A stretch of 64,000 bases of DNA from an uncultured Bacilli bacterium (GTDB taxonomy: Bacteria > Bacillota_I > Bacilli_A > RF39 > UBA660): NCBI GenBank assembly GCA_934095825.1, contig CAKOKQ010000001.1:1-64000 (forward strand). Direction: 5' to 3'. Both the position numbers and the translations under genes were made by a program. Positions 26,020 through 34,251 of this stretch are shown one piece after another (position 1 is the stretch's first letter; every line of letters begins with the position of its first letter). Under the pieces are notes generated by a model, which worked only from the letters and a program-made list of their open reading frames with translations, was not told where the DNA came from and did no database searches.

Positions 26020-27292
26020 ATATAATGAAACTATTTATTATGAAAAACTAGATAATGGATTAGAGGTCTATATGTGGCCGAATGAAAATGTTAATAGTTA
26101 TTATGCAACTTTATCAGTTAAGTATGGTAGTGTGGATACAAATTTTAAAATAAAAAATAAAACTTATGAAGTATCAAAAGGAATTGCACACTTTTTAGAG
26201 CATGTTAAGTTTAATGAAGGACCAAATAAGACTGCACATGAATATTTTAATAAACTGGGCTCTTCTATTAATGCTTTTACGACTTTCGATTATACTTCCT
26301 ATGAGGTAACAGCATCAAATAAGATAAAAGAAAATATTACTCATTTACTTGATTATGTCCAAAGACCTTACTTTACTAAAGAGTTGATTGAAAAAGAACG
26401 AAAGATTATTTTATCCGAAGTTAAGATGGGCAAGAATAACCCATATCAAGTGTTGTATTATACTTTAAATGGTACCGTGTTTTCTAATGATAATCATCGT
26501 AATTATGTTACTGGGGATATCGATGATGTAAAAAATATTAGTTTAGATGAAATAAATTTAGTTTATAATACTTTTTATCACCCAAGTAATATGTTTTTAA
26601 CGATTACGGGTAATTTTGATCCAGAATATTTAAGTGTTGTAATTAAAGAAAATCAGAGTAAAAAAGAATTTCCTAAGTATTTAGAACCAGAAAAAATTAA
26701 GCAAAAAGAGCCAGAGCGAGTAGCCGTTAGAGGAATCGATATTGCAGGAAATATCGCTTTACCTAAGTTAAAATTGGCTTATAAAATTAAAAAAGATAGT
26801 TTGGGTAATTTATCTGATTTAGAAAAATTATTGTATGTAAGAATTATTTTAAATGCTAATTTTGGGACTACTAGTGAATTAAAAGAGAAGTTACTAGAAA
26901 GTAATTTGGTAACTAAGTTAGGAACAATGGCCACAATAGTAGGGGAGTATTTAGAGATTGTTATTAGTGCTGAGACGATGTATCCCAATGAAATAACGAA
27001 AATTTTACAAGAAACTTATAGTAATATGGATATTACTAAGAAGCGTTTAGAAAGAAGAATTCGTTGTAATATCGCTGATTTTATTTATGGCTTGGATGAT
27101 ATCGAGTATACCAATACAGTTATTCAAGATAATATAATTATGTATGGTAAAATAATTACTAATACATATGATATCATTAAAAATTTAAATGTAGAAACAG
27201 CTTTAAAGATTATAAAAGATATTCAGACTGAAAATAATTGTTTTGTGATTATGCATCCATTAAAAGAAGAAAAACAGCCTTTAGAAGATTAA
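25994..27292 (+). CDS. M16-family zinc peptidase, catalytic subunit (YmfH-like)
   Basis: 432 residues. The inverted zinc motif H-x-x-E-H is H66-F-L-E69-H70, with a downstream Glu (E142 in IILSEVKM) as third ligand. The surrounding GIAHFLEHVKF and INAFTTFDYTSYE match active M16 peptidases. The C-terminal half carries a degenerate second domain. It likely degrades or processes peptides with the preceding inactive subunit. The start is supported by GGGAGG 6 nt upstream inside the previous gene. Confidence 0.85.
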   Translation: MLKKIKINKYNETIYYEKLDNGLEVYMWPNENVNSYYATLSVKYGSVDTNFKIKNKTYEVSKGIAHFLEHVKFNEGPNKTAHEYFNKLGSSINAFTTFDYTSYEVTASNKIKENITHLLDYVQRPYFTKELIEKERKIILSEVKMGKNNPYQVLYYTLNGTVFSNDNHRNYVTGDIDDVKNISLDEINLVYNTFYHPSNMFLTITGNFDPEYLSVVIKENQSKKEFPKYLEPEKIKQKEPERVAVRGIDIAGNIALPKLKLAYKIKKDSLGNLSDLEKLLYVRIILNANFGTTSELKEKLLESNLVTKLGTMATIVGEYLEIVISAETMYPNEITKILQETYSNMDITKKRLERRIRCNIADFIYGLDDIEYTNTVIQDNIIMYGKIITNTYDIIKNLNVETALKIIKDIQTENNCFVIMHPLKEEKQPLED

Positions 27293-27303
27293 AGGTTGTT
27301 TTT
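27271..27303 (+). terminator. Terminator of the M16 pair
   Basis: AACAGCCTTTA and TAAAGGTTGTT pair over 11 bp with a 6-nt loop and T's; the hairpin spans the stop codon. Confidence 0.75.
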
Positions 27304-27358
27304 GAAATTTTAGAGTAAAGTTTTTAATCATAATTATTAGGATTTTTATTTAAGAAAT

Positions 27359-27387
27359 TTGTAAAAAAATATTCTTTATGATAGAAT
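27359..27387 (+). promoter_or_regulatory. Promoter of the beta-helix protein gene
   Basis: TTGTAA (27359-27364), a 17-nt spacer and TAGAAT (27382-27387). Confidence 0.6.
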
Positions 27388-27415
27388 ATTTGCAACTTAA
27401 GAAAGGAGTTTATGG

Positions 27416-28396
27416 ATGATAAAAACATTACTAGAACAAATTAAAGAAGGTATAAGATTAAGAAAATATAATGAATTAAGACAAAAGTATTTAAAAAAAT
27501 TCATTTGCAATATTGGGCGAATTGTAGAAGAAGAAAATAGAATAATATGTTATGTTAATCAAAAATCTCTTGAAGAATTTAGAGGCGTTGACCCATGTTA
27601 TAGTTTACGACTTAATGGTATGACAATTGCCAGAGAAGAAATAGCTGAAAAATTTAACTTTAATAAGCTTGTATATTATATTTTTGATAATATTTCATTT
27701 AACAAAGCCATAAAAATGACATCTGATTGTGCACAAGTTATATTTAAGAATTGCTCATTTAATAAAAATGTTGGGATATTATGGGGTGATGAGATTACTT
27801 TTGAAAATAATAAGTTCAAAGATCATTGTAATGTTTATTATTATGGAAAATGTTTTTTAACTGCTAATAATGTAAAAAAAATTTCTTTTATAAATGAAAA
27901 TTTTATGAATAGTTATGAGTTAAAAGAATACGGTAATCCTTTATTTGGAATGATGATAGACGCTGGAGTAGTGGAAATTATTAATTCAGAAATAAATGCT
28001 GAAGCTCCAGCTGCTATAAATATTAAAGCAAAAAAGTTAAGAATAAAAAATTCCAAACTACAGGCTCCTGAAATTTTTATCGACTCACAAAGTATTGAAT
28101 TTGATGGCACAATGCAAGCTAGTGATAGTGTAATGATAAAAAATGCTAATTGTGATTTTTCAGGTATGGTAAAATCACCAATTATTATATATAATGGGAT
28201 AGATTTAGCAAATAAAATAAATAGTACATGCGATATAACATCAGATACAGTTACATTGGCAGAGGCACGAAAAGAATTTGCTGAAAAATTAAAGATTGTG
28301 AGCGATTATTGCCAGCAGATAAATGCTAGACAAATGCAAGTTGTTCAGAATAATTTAAATAATAGAAGCGTTTTAAGAACTTTAAAGAAAAAATGA
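27416..28396 (+). CDS. Putative beta-helix protein
   Basis: 326 residues, no named family. A charged helical N-terminus (1-35) precedes a long region of short recurring strands: ISFNKAIKMTSDCAQVIFKNCSFNKNVGILWGDEITFENNKF, then KISFINENFMN, VVEIINSEINAE, KLRIKNSKLQAP and SIEFDGTMQAS. The periodic I/V-x-F/I-x-N-x pattern suggests a right-handed parallel beta-helix or a bactofilin-like ladder. It ends with a helical tail. There is no signal peptide, so it is probably cytoplasmic; a structural role is possible. ATG 27416 has AGGAG with a 7-nt spacer. Confidence 0.55.
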   Translation: MIKTLLEQIKEGIRLRKYNELRQKYLKKFICNIGRIVEEENRIICYVNQKSLEEFRGVDPCYSLRLNGMTIAREEIAEKFNFNKLVYYIFDNISFNKAIKMTSDCAQVIFKNCSFNKNVGILWGDEITFENNKFKDHCNVYYYGKCFLTANNVKKISFINENFMNSYELKEYGNPLFGMMIDAGVVEIINSEINAEAPAAINIKAKKLRIKNSKLQAPEIFIDSQSIEFDGTMQASDSVMIKNANCDFSGMVKSPIIIYNGIDLANKINSTCDITSDTVTLAEARKEFAEKLKIVSDYCQQINARQMQVVQNNLNNRSVLRTLKKK

Positions 28397-28477
28397 TTAT
28401 AACTATATGTTGAAATGGATATCGTTTCCTTGAATATAAGAAACTTTAATTCATATCAAAAGTTATAATCATTTTTT
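28388..28477 (+). terminator. Long hairpin terminator with 17-bp perfect arms
   Basis: The arms at 28388-28404 and 28461-28477 are perfectly complementary over 17 bp (AAAAAATGATTATAACT and its complement). They enclose 56 nt with smaller pairings (ATATG/CATAT, GTTTC/GAAAC). The left arm contains the stop codon. Most likely an elaborate terminator; a structured RNA or decayed MITE is possible. Confidence 0.6.
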
Positions 28478-28633
28478 GGATTTATAAAACCGTTTTAATA
28501 ATTTATATTTTTTAATATCTGCACTATAGTCATTTTTAGTTATTATTTTTAAAAATACTATTAGTTTGGACTGTTTAAGATAGATTTATTCAATAAAAAA
28601 ACACCGAATAATCAGTGCTTTACATGTCAATTT

Positions 28634-28708
28634 TGGAGCAAGTGAGGAGAATCGAACTCCCGTCTCAACCTTGGCAAGGTCGCATTCTAGCCGTTGAACC
28701 ACACCTGC
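28634..28708 (-). tRNA. tRNA-Gly (anticodon GCC), CCA encoded
   Basis: Minus-strand cloverleaf of 75 nt: acceptor GCAGGTG/CACTTGC, anticodon stem CGACC/GGTTG with loop TTGCCAA, T loop TTCGATT, ending TCCA. It is isolated between a terminator and a divergent gene. Confidence 0.93.
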
Positions 28709-28790
28709 ATTTATCTGCTTTGTTTCCTTCAACTGACTACTTAATAATACCAAAAAAACTGCAAGATTTCAAGTAAAAAATTAAAATTTA

Positions 28791-28799
28791 TGGTATAAT
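28791..28799 (+). promoter_or_regulatory. Extended -10 promoter of the gene at 28830
   Basis: TGGTATAAT at 28791-28799 is an extended -10 with no clear -35. Confidence 0.5.
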
Positions 28800-28829
28800 G
28801 TTCGTATATTAGAAGAATAGGTGATAAAT

Positions 28830-29498
28830 ATGCTAAAAAGTATGAAGAAAAGTGATATTTTTAAGATGTTTTTGGCTCTTATTTCATTGTTTTTAATCTT
28901 TGGAATAATCTTTTATTTTTATGGTACTCTCCAAAGAAAAGAAGAGCCAGTAAATGTTAGTAAGGTGGAAAATAATATTCCAACTTATGGGTATTATATA
29001 AATGATAATGCTTCTTCCTATTATAAAGACGAATTTGCTAAGTTAAAAGAAATATTAGAAGCTGAAGAAGTAGATGAAAATGCTTATATAAATCAGCTAG
29101 CCAAAGTCTTTGTAATTGACTTGTTATCTTTAAACAATAAGATTAATAAATATGAGGTAACTAGTTCACAGTATTTTAACACTACTAAAAAAGAGATGTT
29201 TATTAATAAAGTAGTAGATAATTTTTATGATTATATTGAAGATAATGCTTATAATGACCGTAAACAATTATTACCAGAAGTTAGTGATGTTGTAATGAAT
29301 GAACTTAAAACTACTACTTATAAAATGGGGGAAGAAAGTGTTTCTGCCTATGAAGTAACGGCTGATGTTACCTATGCAAGTGATTTAGGTTATGATAAAA
29401 AGGTCGATGTTATTTTAACTAAAGAAGATAATAAATACAGCGTTGTAGCCTATGGACCAGTTGAAAATAACAAAGATATAAAGAATAATAAAAAATAG
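28830..29498 (+). CDS. Membrane-anchored hypothetical protein
   Basis: About 222 residues. A short basic head (MLKSMKKSDIFK) and one membrane helix (FLALISLFLIFGIIFYFYG) are followed by an extracellular, Lys/Asp/Asn-rich domain. The domain contains helical (SSYYKDEFAKLKEILEAEE) and strand-rich (VSAYEVTADVTY..DLGYDKKVDVILTKEDNKYSVVAYGPV) parts, suggesting an NTF2-like fold such as those in small surface lipoproteins. No catalytic motif. ATG 28830 follows AGGTGA with a 5-nt gap; a GTG at 28821 overlaps that site. Confidence 0.6.
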   Translation: MLKSMKKSDIFKMFLALISLFLIFGIIFYFYGTLQRKEEPVNVSKVENNIPTYGYYINDNASSYYKDEFAKLKEILEAEEVDENAYINQLAKVFVIDLLSLNNKINKYEVTSSQYFNTTKKEMFINKVVDNFYDYIEDNAYNDRKQLLPEVSDVVMNELKTTTYKMGEESVSAYEVTADVTYASDLGYDKKVDVILTKEDNKYSVVAYGPVENNKDIKNNKK

Positions 29499-29527
29499 AA
29501 AGAATTTCTAATGATTTCTTTCTTTTT
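29497..29527 (+). terminator. Terminator after the membrane-anchored gene
   Basis: AGAAAGAA (29497-29504) pairs with TTCTTTCT (29516-29523), followed by T's. Confidence 0.65.
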
Positions 29528-29681
29528 AAATGTCTTTTATTAGGTTTTAAAATTGAGAAGATAAATTATTTAAACATAAGAATAAGTAGTCTTATATAAG
29601 GATAAATAGTTTTATAAAGAGTAGTAATTTAGATAAAAACAATTAAGTATCTAGAATATTTAAAGCTTTTTAAGACATAAA

Positions 29682-29708
29682 AAATGAGAAGTGTTTTACT
29701 CCTCATTA
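29682..29708 (-). repeat. Outer copy of a duplicated terminator (27-bp direct repeat)
   Basis: Matches 29899-29925 over 27 bp with one mismatch (29691/29908). It contains the hairpin AATGAG...CTCATT. It is interpreted as one half of a target-site duplication around a MITE. Confidence 0.75.
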
Positions 29709-29898
29709 CAGGCTGTTGACAAAGTCGATTTTTCAAATCAGCTTTGTCACAGCCTTTTATATTTCTCACATTAAAGTATAAAAAAGAGCATTTTTTAGGG
29801 ATTAAGTACCTAATATTTGCTCTTTTTAGACAATTTAACCAACTTTGATTTATTAAAAAATCAATTTTTTTCAAAATAGGTAGTTTGTCAACACTCTG
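29709..29898. mobile_element. 190-bp MITE-like element
   Basis: The termini CAGGCTGTTGACAAAG and, inverted, CAGAGTGTTGACAAAC match at 13 of 16 positions. The element lies between two 27-bp direct repeats. It has no coding capacity. Inside, three hairpins are visible: a left one (29711-29754, arms GGCTGT/ACAGCC and GACAAAG/CTTTGTC), a central one (about 29782-29825, AAAGAGCA/TGCTCTTT) and a right one (about 29845-29873, TTGATTT/AAATCAA). This is a typical non-autonomous miniature element mobilised by a transposase elsewhere. Confidence 0.7.
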
Positions 29899-29925
29899 AA
29901 ATGAGAATTGTTTTACTCCTCATTA
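29899..29925 (-). terminator. Terminator of the LCP gene, duplicated by MITE insertion
   Basis: The minus-strand hairpin AATGAG/CTCATT overlaps the 3' end of the LCP gene. The insertion of the MITE duplicated it as a 27-bp direct repeat, so both sides keep a copy. Confidence 0.6.
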
Positions 29926-31871
29926 TCAATTACTGTATCATTTTCACCACGAGTAGGTGTATCATTAGCATTATTTTCGCTATTACTGTTATTGTTATTA
30001 GTATTAGAATTATCAATATTACTTGATCTTTTATTAACATAAATAGTTAAATTAGTACCCGCCTCAATTACCGAATTAACATGAATTGACTGGTCAGCAA
30101 CAATTCCATCAGCATATAAATAGTTGAAATGTTCATCACCTTCATAAACTTCTACTTTTGTTAAGTTAACCCCATTACTTGCAGCCCAGTTACTAGCATA
30201 AAGATCTGAAGAACCAATTAAACTTGGCATCGTAGCAACTGATTTGGCGCCATAGATTTTTTTGCCATAAAATTTTAATGTGTAATCTTCGTTATAATCA
30301 ATACTAAATGTTTTATTAGGAACCTTTTCAATTAGTTCTAAATTAGTTTTCATCATTTTTTTGATATCTTCTAGACTATCTTTATAATAACCTAGGGCTG
30401 ATGTAGTAGAATAACCAAGATAAACAGGTAGACTATAAGTTTCTAAAGTGGTTTTGTAAATAGAAAACTTTACTTCATTACCATTAATAGTATTTACAAG
30501 GAGTGATTTACCAACATCATATAAAGATAAAATTTGGTCAGTAGTCATGTTGGTATCCATATTTTTTTGAACGGCATTCAAAACATTTTTAAAATCATCA
30601 AAACTGCGAAGGGTTTTAGCTTTTTCAACGATAGCTTCCACGACATCTTGTTGGTGTCTAATCCGGTCTAAGTCAGAACCAATGTATTGATGACGATTAC
30701 GGGCATAGGCTAGAGCCTGCTCACCATTTAAAGTTTGAACTCCCGGATCCATACAGACAACTTTATCGCCAAATTCACGGTTAGAGTTTTGCTCACAAAC
30801 CTTGCCACCATAATTAACCCCAGCATTATACCAACTCCAAGGCTCTTCAACATTAACTGTAACGCCCCCTAGAGCTTCAACTAAATCGACAACCCCTTTA
30901 AAATTCATTTTGACATAATAATCAATATCAATATCCGTAAGTTGTTTCATGGTATTAATAACACAACTAGTACCATAAGCCGCCGAAGAATTTATTTTAG
31001 CTAAGGCATTATTACGACATTTAATAGGAACATAAAGATCTCTTGGCACGCTAAACATTGAAGCTGATAAAGTTTTAGGATTAAAAGTTACCATCATTAA
31101 AGTATCCCCGTTGAAAGCCCCATTAGCATTAAGACCATTGGCTTCACTATCAACTCCCATTACTAAAACAGTAAATGGTTCCGTCAACTTTTTATTAGTA
31201 TAGCTGATATTATCTTGATTTTTCATTTCTTTGCTATATTGTAAAACCACTTTAGTTTCATCTTTAATATTTTGATATTTTTCTTCCGAAGCAAAGAGAA
31301 TAGTGTAGTTACTTGAAACAAAACAAGCATCAATCTTACCACTATATAAATCATCTAACATGATATAAAAATCTTCATATTGATATAATTTATTAGATAA
31401 GTTATCTTTAGCTATCAATTCTTTAGCTAAAACATTTCCCTCAATATTAGAAGTATCACTAATGATACCAATTTTACTATCACTATCGAAATCTTTATCT
31501 TTAAGACTGATTAAGTAGGTTGTATAATTTATGGTATCTTTACTGATATTATCTATTTCTTTATAAATAGTATCAATATAATAACCAGCTACAAAGAAAA
31601 TACCATTAAACAAAAGAGTAAATATAATCATGATAATGAAACTAGAATACTTTTTATTAATGACATAGACCAGCCCCATGATTAGCCATACTAAAAACCA
31701 GATTCCAAAGAGAATAATAAGTATCATCCGGACTAAGGTTTCAATACCCGTCAGGACGGCGATGTTTTTTACAAAGATTGCATAACCTATTATATATGCG
31801 ATTAGAGTTATTATTAAAATACTTAAATAAACTTTGTTACTGTTTTTTAATTTTTGAATAAATTTATTCAT
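29913..31871 (-). CDS. LytR-CpsA-Psr (LCP) family cell-wall glycopolymer ligase
   Basis: 652 residues. Three N-terminal membrane helices (about 15-35, 38-65, 70-95) precede an extracellular region. The accessory domain (110-225) is followed by the LCP core: VLVMGVDS, GDTLMMVTFNP near 265, FSVPRDLYVPI, YYVKMNFKGVVDLVEALGGV and the Arg-rich YARNRH...SDLDRIRHQQ. LCP enzymes transfer wall teichoic acid or similar polymers to peptidoglycan. A PASTA-like domain (PSLIGSS ... VEAGTNLTIYV-type) lies near 555-625, ending in an Asn/Ser-rich tail. It has its own promoter (31897-31925) and diverges from a second LCP gene. Confidence 0.88.
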   Translation of the reverse strand: MNKFIQKLKNSNKVYLSILIITLIAYIIGYAIFVKNIAVLTGIETLVRMILIILFGIWFLVWLIMGLVYVINKKYSSFIIMIIFTLLFNGIFFVAGYYIDTIYKEIDNISKDTINYTTYLISLKDKDFDSDSKIGIISDTSNIEGNVLAKELIAKDNLSNKLYQYEDFYIMLDDLYSGKIDACFVSSNYTILFASEEKYQNIKDETKVVLQYSKEMKNQDNISYTNKKLTEPFTVLVMGVDSEANGLNANGAFNGDTLMMVTFNPKTLSASMFSVPRDLYVPIKCRNNALAKINSSAAYGTSCVINTMKQLTDIDIDYYVKMNFKGVVDLVEALGGVTVNVEEPWSWYNAGVNYGGKVCEQNSNREFGDKVVCMDPGVQTLNGEQALAYARNRHQYIGSDLDRIRHQQDVVEAIVEKAKTLRSFDDFKNVLNAVQKNMDTNMTTDQILSLYDVGKSLLVNTINGNEVKFSIYKTTLETYSLPVYLGYSTTSALGYYKDSLEDIKKMMKTNLELIEKVPNKTFSIDYNEDYTLKFYGKKIYGAKSVATMPSLIGSSDLYASNWAASNGVNLTKVEVYEGDEHFNYLYADGIVADQSIHVNSVIEAGTNLTIYVNKRSSNIDNSNTNNNNSNSENNANDTPTRGENDTVIDNEE

Positions 31872-31896
31872 AAGAGGTCTCCTTATTTTCTATTTT

Positions 31897-31925
31897 ATTA
31901 TATCCTAATTGGTTTAATTTAACAA
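31897..31925 (-). promoter_or_regulatory. Promoter of the minus-strand LCP gene
   Basis: On the minus strand: TTGTTA (31925-31920), a 17-nt spacer and TATAAT (31902-31897), 26 nt from the start codon. Confidence 0.7.
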
Positions 31926-31930
31926 TATTT

Positions 31931-31978
31931 TCTTTTGGTAAATAATTAGCTTTCCTTTTGGTAAATAATTGGCTTTAT
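31931..31978. repeat. Tandem 22-24-bp direct repeat upstream of the LCP promoter
   Basis: CTTTTGGTAAATAATTAGCTTT and CTTTTGGTAAATAATTGGCTTT lie head to tail with one difference. They sit just upstream of the -35 box of the minus-strand LCP gene, the usual place for an activator site or UP element. Confidence 0.65.
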
Positions 31979-32061
31979 TATGATAGAGAGTAGAAGAAGA
32001 AAATACGAAAAAATTTATAATTGTAAAAAAGTAAAAAAGATGTCAAGTGGTTATGATAAAA

Positions 32062-32090
32062 TTGGTATCTTAATATAAATGTGTTATAAT
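32062..32090 (+). promoter_or_regulatory. Promoter of the plus-strand LCP gene
   Basis: TTGGTA (32062-32067), a 17-nt spacer and TATAAT (32085-32090). It gives a 5' leader of about 220 nt. Confidence 0.65.
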
Positions 32091-32200
32091 TTTATTCGAA
32101 GCGAAAAGCTTTATAAAATTATTTAAAAGATTATACAAGATTACCTAATGATATTTATTCTTTAGAATATTTTAGGATTGTAAATGAATATAGTTTTAAG

Positions 32201-32270
32201 ATTAAATATATTTTAAAGATTAAATATATTTTAAAGATTAAATGGGATTTTAGGGTTAAATGATTTTAGA
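32201..32270 (+). repeat. Degenerate tandem repeat in the LCP leader
   Basis: Two identical 18-bp units (ATTAAATATATTTTAAAG at 32201-32218 and 32219-32236) are followed by two decayed copies up to about 32270. The tract lies inside the transcribed leader. Confidence 0.65.
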
Positions 32271-32315
32271 TAAATAAAACTTAGAAAAAATATAATTTTT
32301 AAAAGGGTGAGATGA

Positions 32316-33716
32316 ATGAAGAAAAAAAAGAAAAAGAAGTTTTATCAATATTTTAATGTTTTGTTGTTAGTAGTAAGTATTATTTTTTTAATATTACTTT
32401 ATTTTACTAATGTTTTAAATTTGTTGTATTTTAGTTTGATTGGTGTAGTTTTAGTTGGATTAGCTTTATTTTTAATTAGAAATATTAAGCATAAACATAT
32501 ATGGGCTTTATTTTTAGGGATAGTTTTGTTTGTAATTGAGATAATTGGTTGTGTTTATTTAAATAAGACGAATAGTTTTTTAGATAAAATTCATACGAAA
32601 ACCGAAATTGAAGCTTATAAAGTTGTTGTTTTAAATAATTTAGAGACAACTATTTCTGATTTAAAAGAGATTGGGGTTTTAAAAAATACTGATGAAGGTT
32701 ATACGAGGGCAGTTAAGGAGATACAAGAAAAAATCGATAAGACTATTACTTTTGATGATGTGTCTAGTTTGACTTCGGCTCTTTTAATGGAAAAAATTCC
32801 TGCTATTTTGATTGATAATGCCACAGATACTGTTTTAAGAGAAAATGATACGGCTTACGCAAGTAGTACGAAGAGTATTTATAATTATGAAATTACAGTT
32901 AAGACCAATGTAAAAGAAAATAATATTGATATAACGAAGAATACTTTTAGTGTTTATATTAGTGGGGTTGATACTTATAATAAGATTGCCACAAAGACAA
33001 GAAGTGATGTTAATATTGTTTTAACTGTTAATCCTGTTACTAAAAAAATTGTTATGGCTCATATTCCGAGAGATTATTATGTTTCTTTATATGGTAAGAA
33101 TAGTAAGGATAAACTAACTCATGCTTCTTTATATGGAATTGATACGGCTATGAAGACGGTAGAAAATTTTACGGGAGTTAAGATTGATTATTATGTAAGA
33201 CTTAATTTTACTTCTTTGATTAAAATTGTTGATTTACTTGGGGGCATTGATGTTAATAGTAAGTATGCTTTTGAAACCGGTATTTATGATTCGACAATGA
33301 CCAAGACTTATAAATTTAAGAAGGGTCTTAATCATTTAGATGGTGATGCAGCTTTATCATTTGTTAGGGAAAGACATTCTTTTGCTGATGGTGATATTAC
33401 TAGAGGCGAAAATCAGATGATAGTCTTAGAAGCTTTGATTAAAAAGGCTATGAGTCCAAAGATAATAACTAGTTATACAAAATTTTTAGATGTTTTAGAT
33501 GATGCAATGATTACTAATTTGACTAAAAAAGAAATTACGGATTTTATAAAGAAGGAGATTAGTAAACCATCTAGTTATGAAATAGAATCGGTTAGTTTAA
33601 ATGGAACTTCTGCTACTGAATATACTTTCTCTTATCCAATGAGTAAGTTATATGTTATGGTTCCTGATGAAGAAATCTTGAACAAATACAAGGAAAAGGT
33701 AAGTGCTTTATACTAG
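32316..33716 (+). CDS. Second LytR-CpsA-Psr family protein
   Basis: 466 residues, with a very basic start (MKKKKKKKFYQYF), three membrane helices (about 15-30, 33-48, 58-78) and an extracellular part. The LCP core is recognised by ISGVDTY, TRSDVNIVLTVNP, IPRDYYVSLYG, IDYYVRLNFTSLIKIVDLLGGI and SFVRERHSFADGDITRGENQ. The DNA around it is very low in GC with many TTA/ATT codons. It would act in attaching polymers to peptidoglycan, in parallel to the divergent LCP gene. It lacks the PASTA-like end of its neighbour. Confidence 0.87.
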   Translation: MKKKKKKKFYQYFNVLLLVVSIIFLILLYFTNVLNLLYFSLIGVVLVGLALFLIRNIKHKHIWALFLGIVLFVIEIIGCVYLNKTNSFLDKIHTKTEIEAYKVVVLNNLETTISDLKEIGVLKNTDEGYTRAVKEIQEKIDKTITFDDVSSLTSALLMEKIPAILIDNATDTVLRENDTAYASSTKSIYNYEITVKTNVKENNIDITKNTFSVYISGVDTYNKIATKTRSDVNIVLTVNPVTKKIVMAHIPRDYYVSLYGKNSKDKLTHASLYGIDTAMKTVENFTGVKIDYYVRLNFTSLIKIVDLLGGIDVNSKYAFETGIYDSTMTKTYKFKKGLNHLDGDAALSFVRERHSFADGDITRGENQMIVLEALIKKAMSPKIITSYTKFLDVLDDAMITNLTKKEITDFIKKEISKPSSYEIESVSLNGTSATEYTFSYPMSKLYVMVPDEEILNKYKEKVSALY

Positions 33717-33819
33717 GTTATAAGCATTTATCTTTTTTTGCTTGCAAGAATTTAAGGGTTTATCTTTTATCTTTTGAAATTCTTTGCTATAATTTAGGTA
33801 TAGTAGAAAGGGTTTTATT

Positions 33820-34206
33820 ATGAGTAAAGATTATAATAAAGTTTTAAAAAAAATAGAGCGTAAAAAAAATAGAGTTTTATATTTGAAGTATGGAATTGGC
33901 ACGGTATCATTATGTTTATGTTTATCAACGGTGGTTTATTTTGCTTTTTCAAAGTTTACAGCACACGCTGAGGAAGAAGTTATAAGAACGACAGTTGCTG
34001 AGTTTACTTATGAACCAATAAAGAAAATTGCTTTTATTAATGATACTTATGTTAGTGGTGGTTTTCCAAGTAAAGATACAAGTCTTACTTTAAAAAGTGT
34101 TAGTTGTACGAATGGAGCAACTGCTACTTTTGATACTAGTAGTTGGAGTCTTACTATAACTAATGATGTTACTAAAACTAAGTGTAGTGTTTATTTTACC
34201 AAATGA
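33820..34206 (+). CDS. Small exported protein with two-Cys W-x-L surface domain
   Basis: 128 residues: a basic head, a membrane helix or signal anchor (25-47, ending near AHA, a possible cleavage site), and an extracellular domain. The C-terminal 40 residues read SVSCTNGATATFDTSSWSLTITN-V-KTKCSVYF. The same pattern (Cys, about 10 residues, W-x-L, about 9 residues, TKC-x-x-YF) occurs in the proteins at 38004, 39512 and 63003. The two Cys could form a disulfide. The domain is not one I can name. It lies after the LCP gene, so a cell-wall-related role is possible. Confidence 0.6.
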   Translation: MSKDYNKVLKKIERKKNRVLYLKYGIGTVSLCLCLSTVVYFAFSKFTAHAEEEVIRTTVAEFTYEPIKKIAFINDTYVSGGFPSKDTSLTLKSVSCTNGATATFDTSSWSLTITNDVTKTKCSVYFTK

Positions 34207-34217
34207 TTTTTTTATTT

Positions 34218-34251
34218 AAAAAAGATAGTCTTTGATGGGACTATCTTTCTT
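34218..34251. terminator. Bidirectional terminator between convergent genes
   Basis: AAAGATAGTC (34221-34230) pairs with GACTATCTTT (34239-34248); the T/A tracts serve the plus gene and gltX (minus). Confidence 0.8.

Noticed and set aside
29629..29874. 81-codon minus-strand ORF
   Set aside because: It spans a direct repeat and the MITE hairpins, has no good ribosome binding site and no protein-like pattern.
32201..32270. 18-bp tandem repeats as a CRISPR array
   Set aside because: Units are directly adjacent with no spacers and decay quickly.
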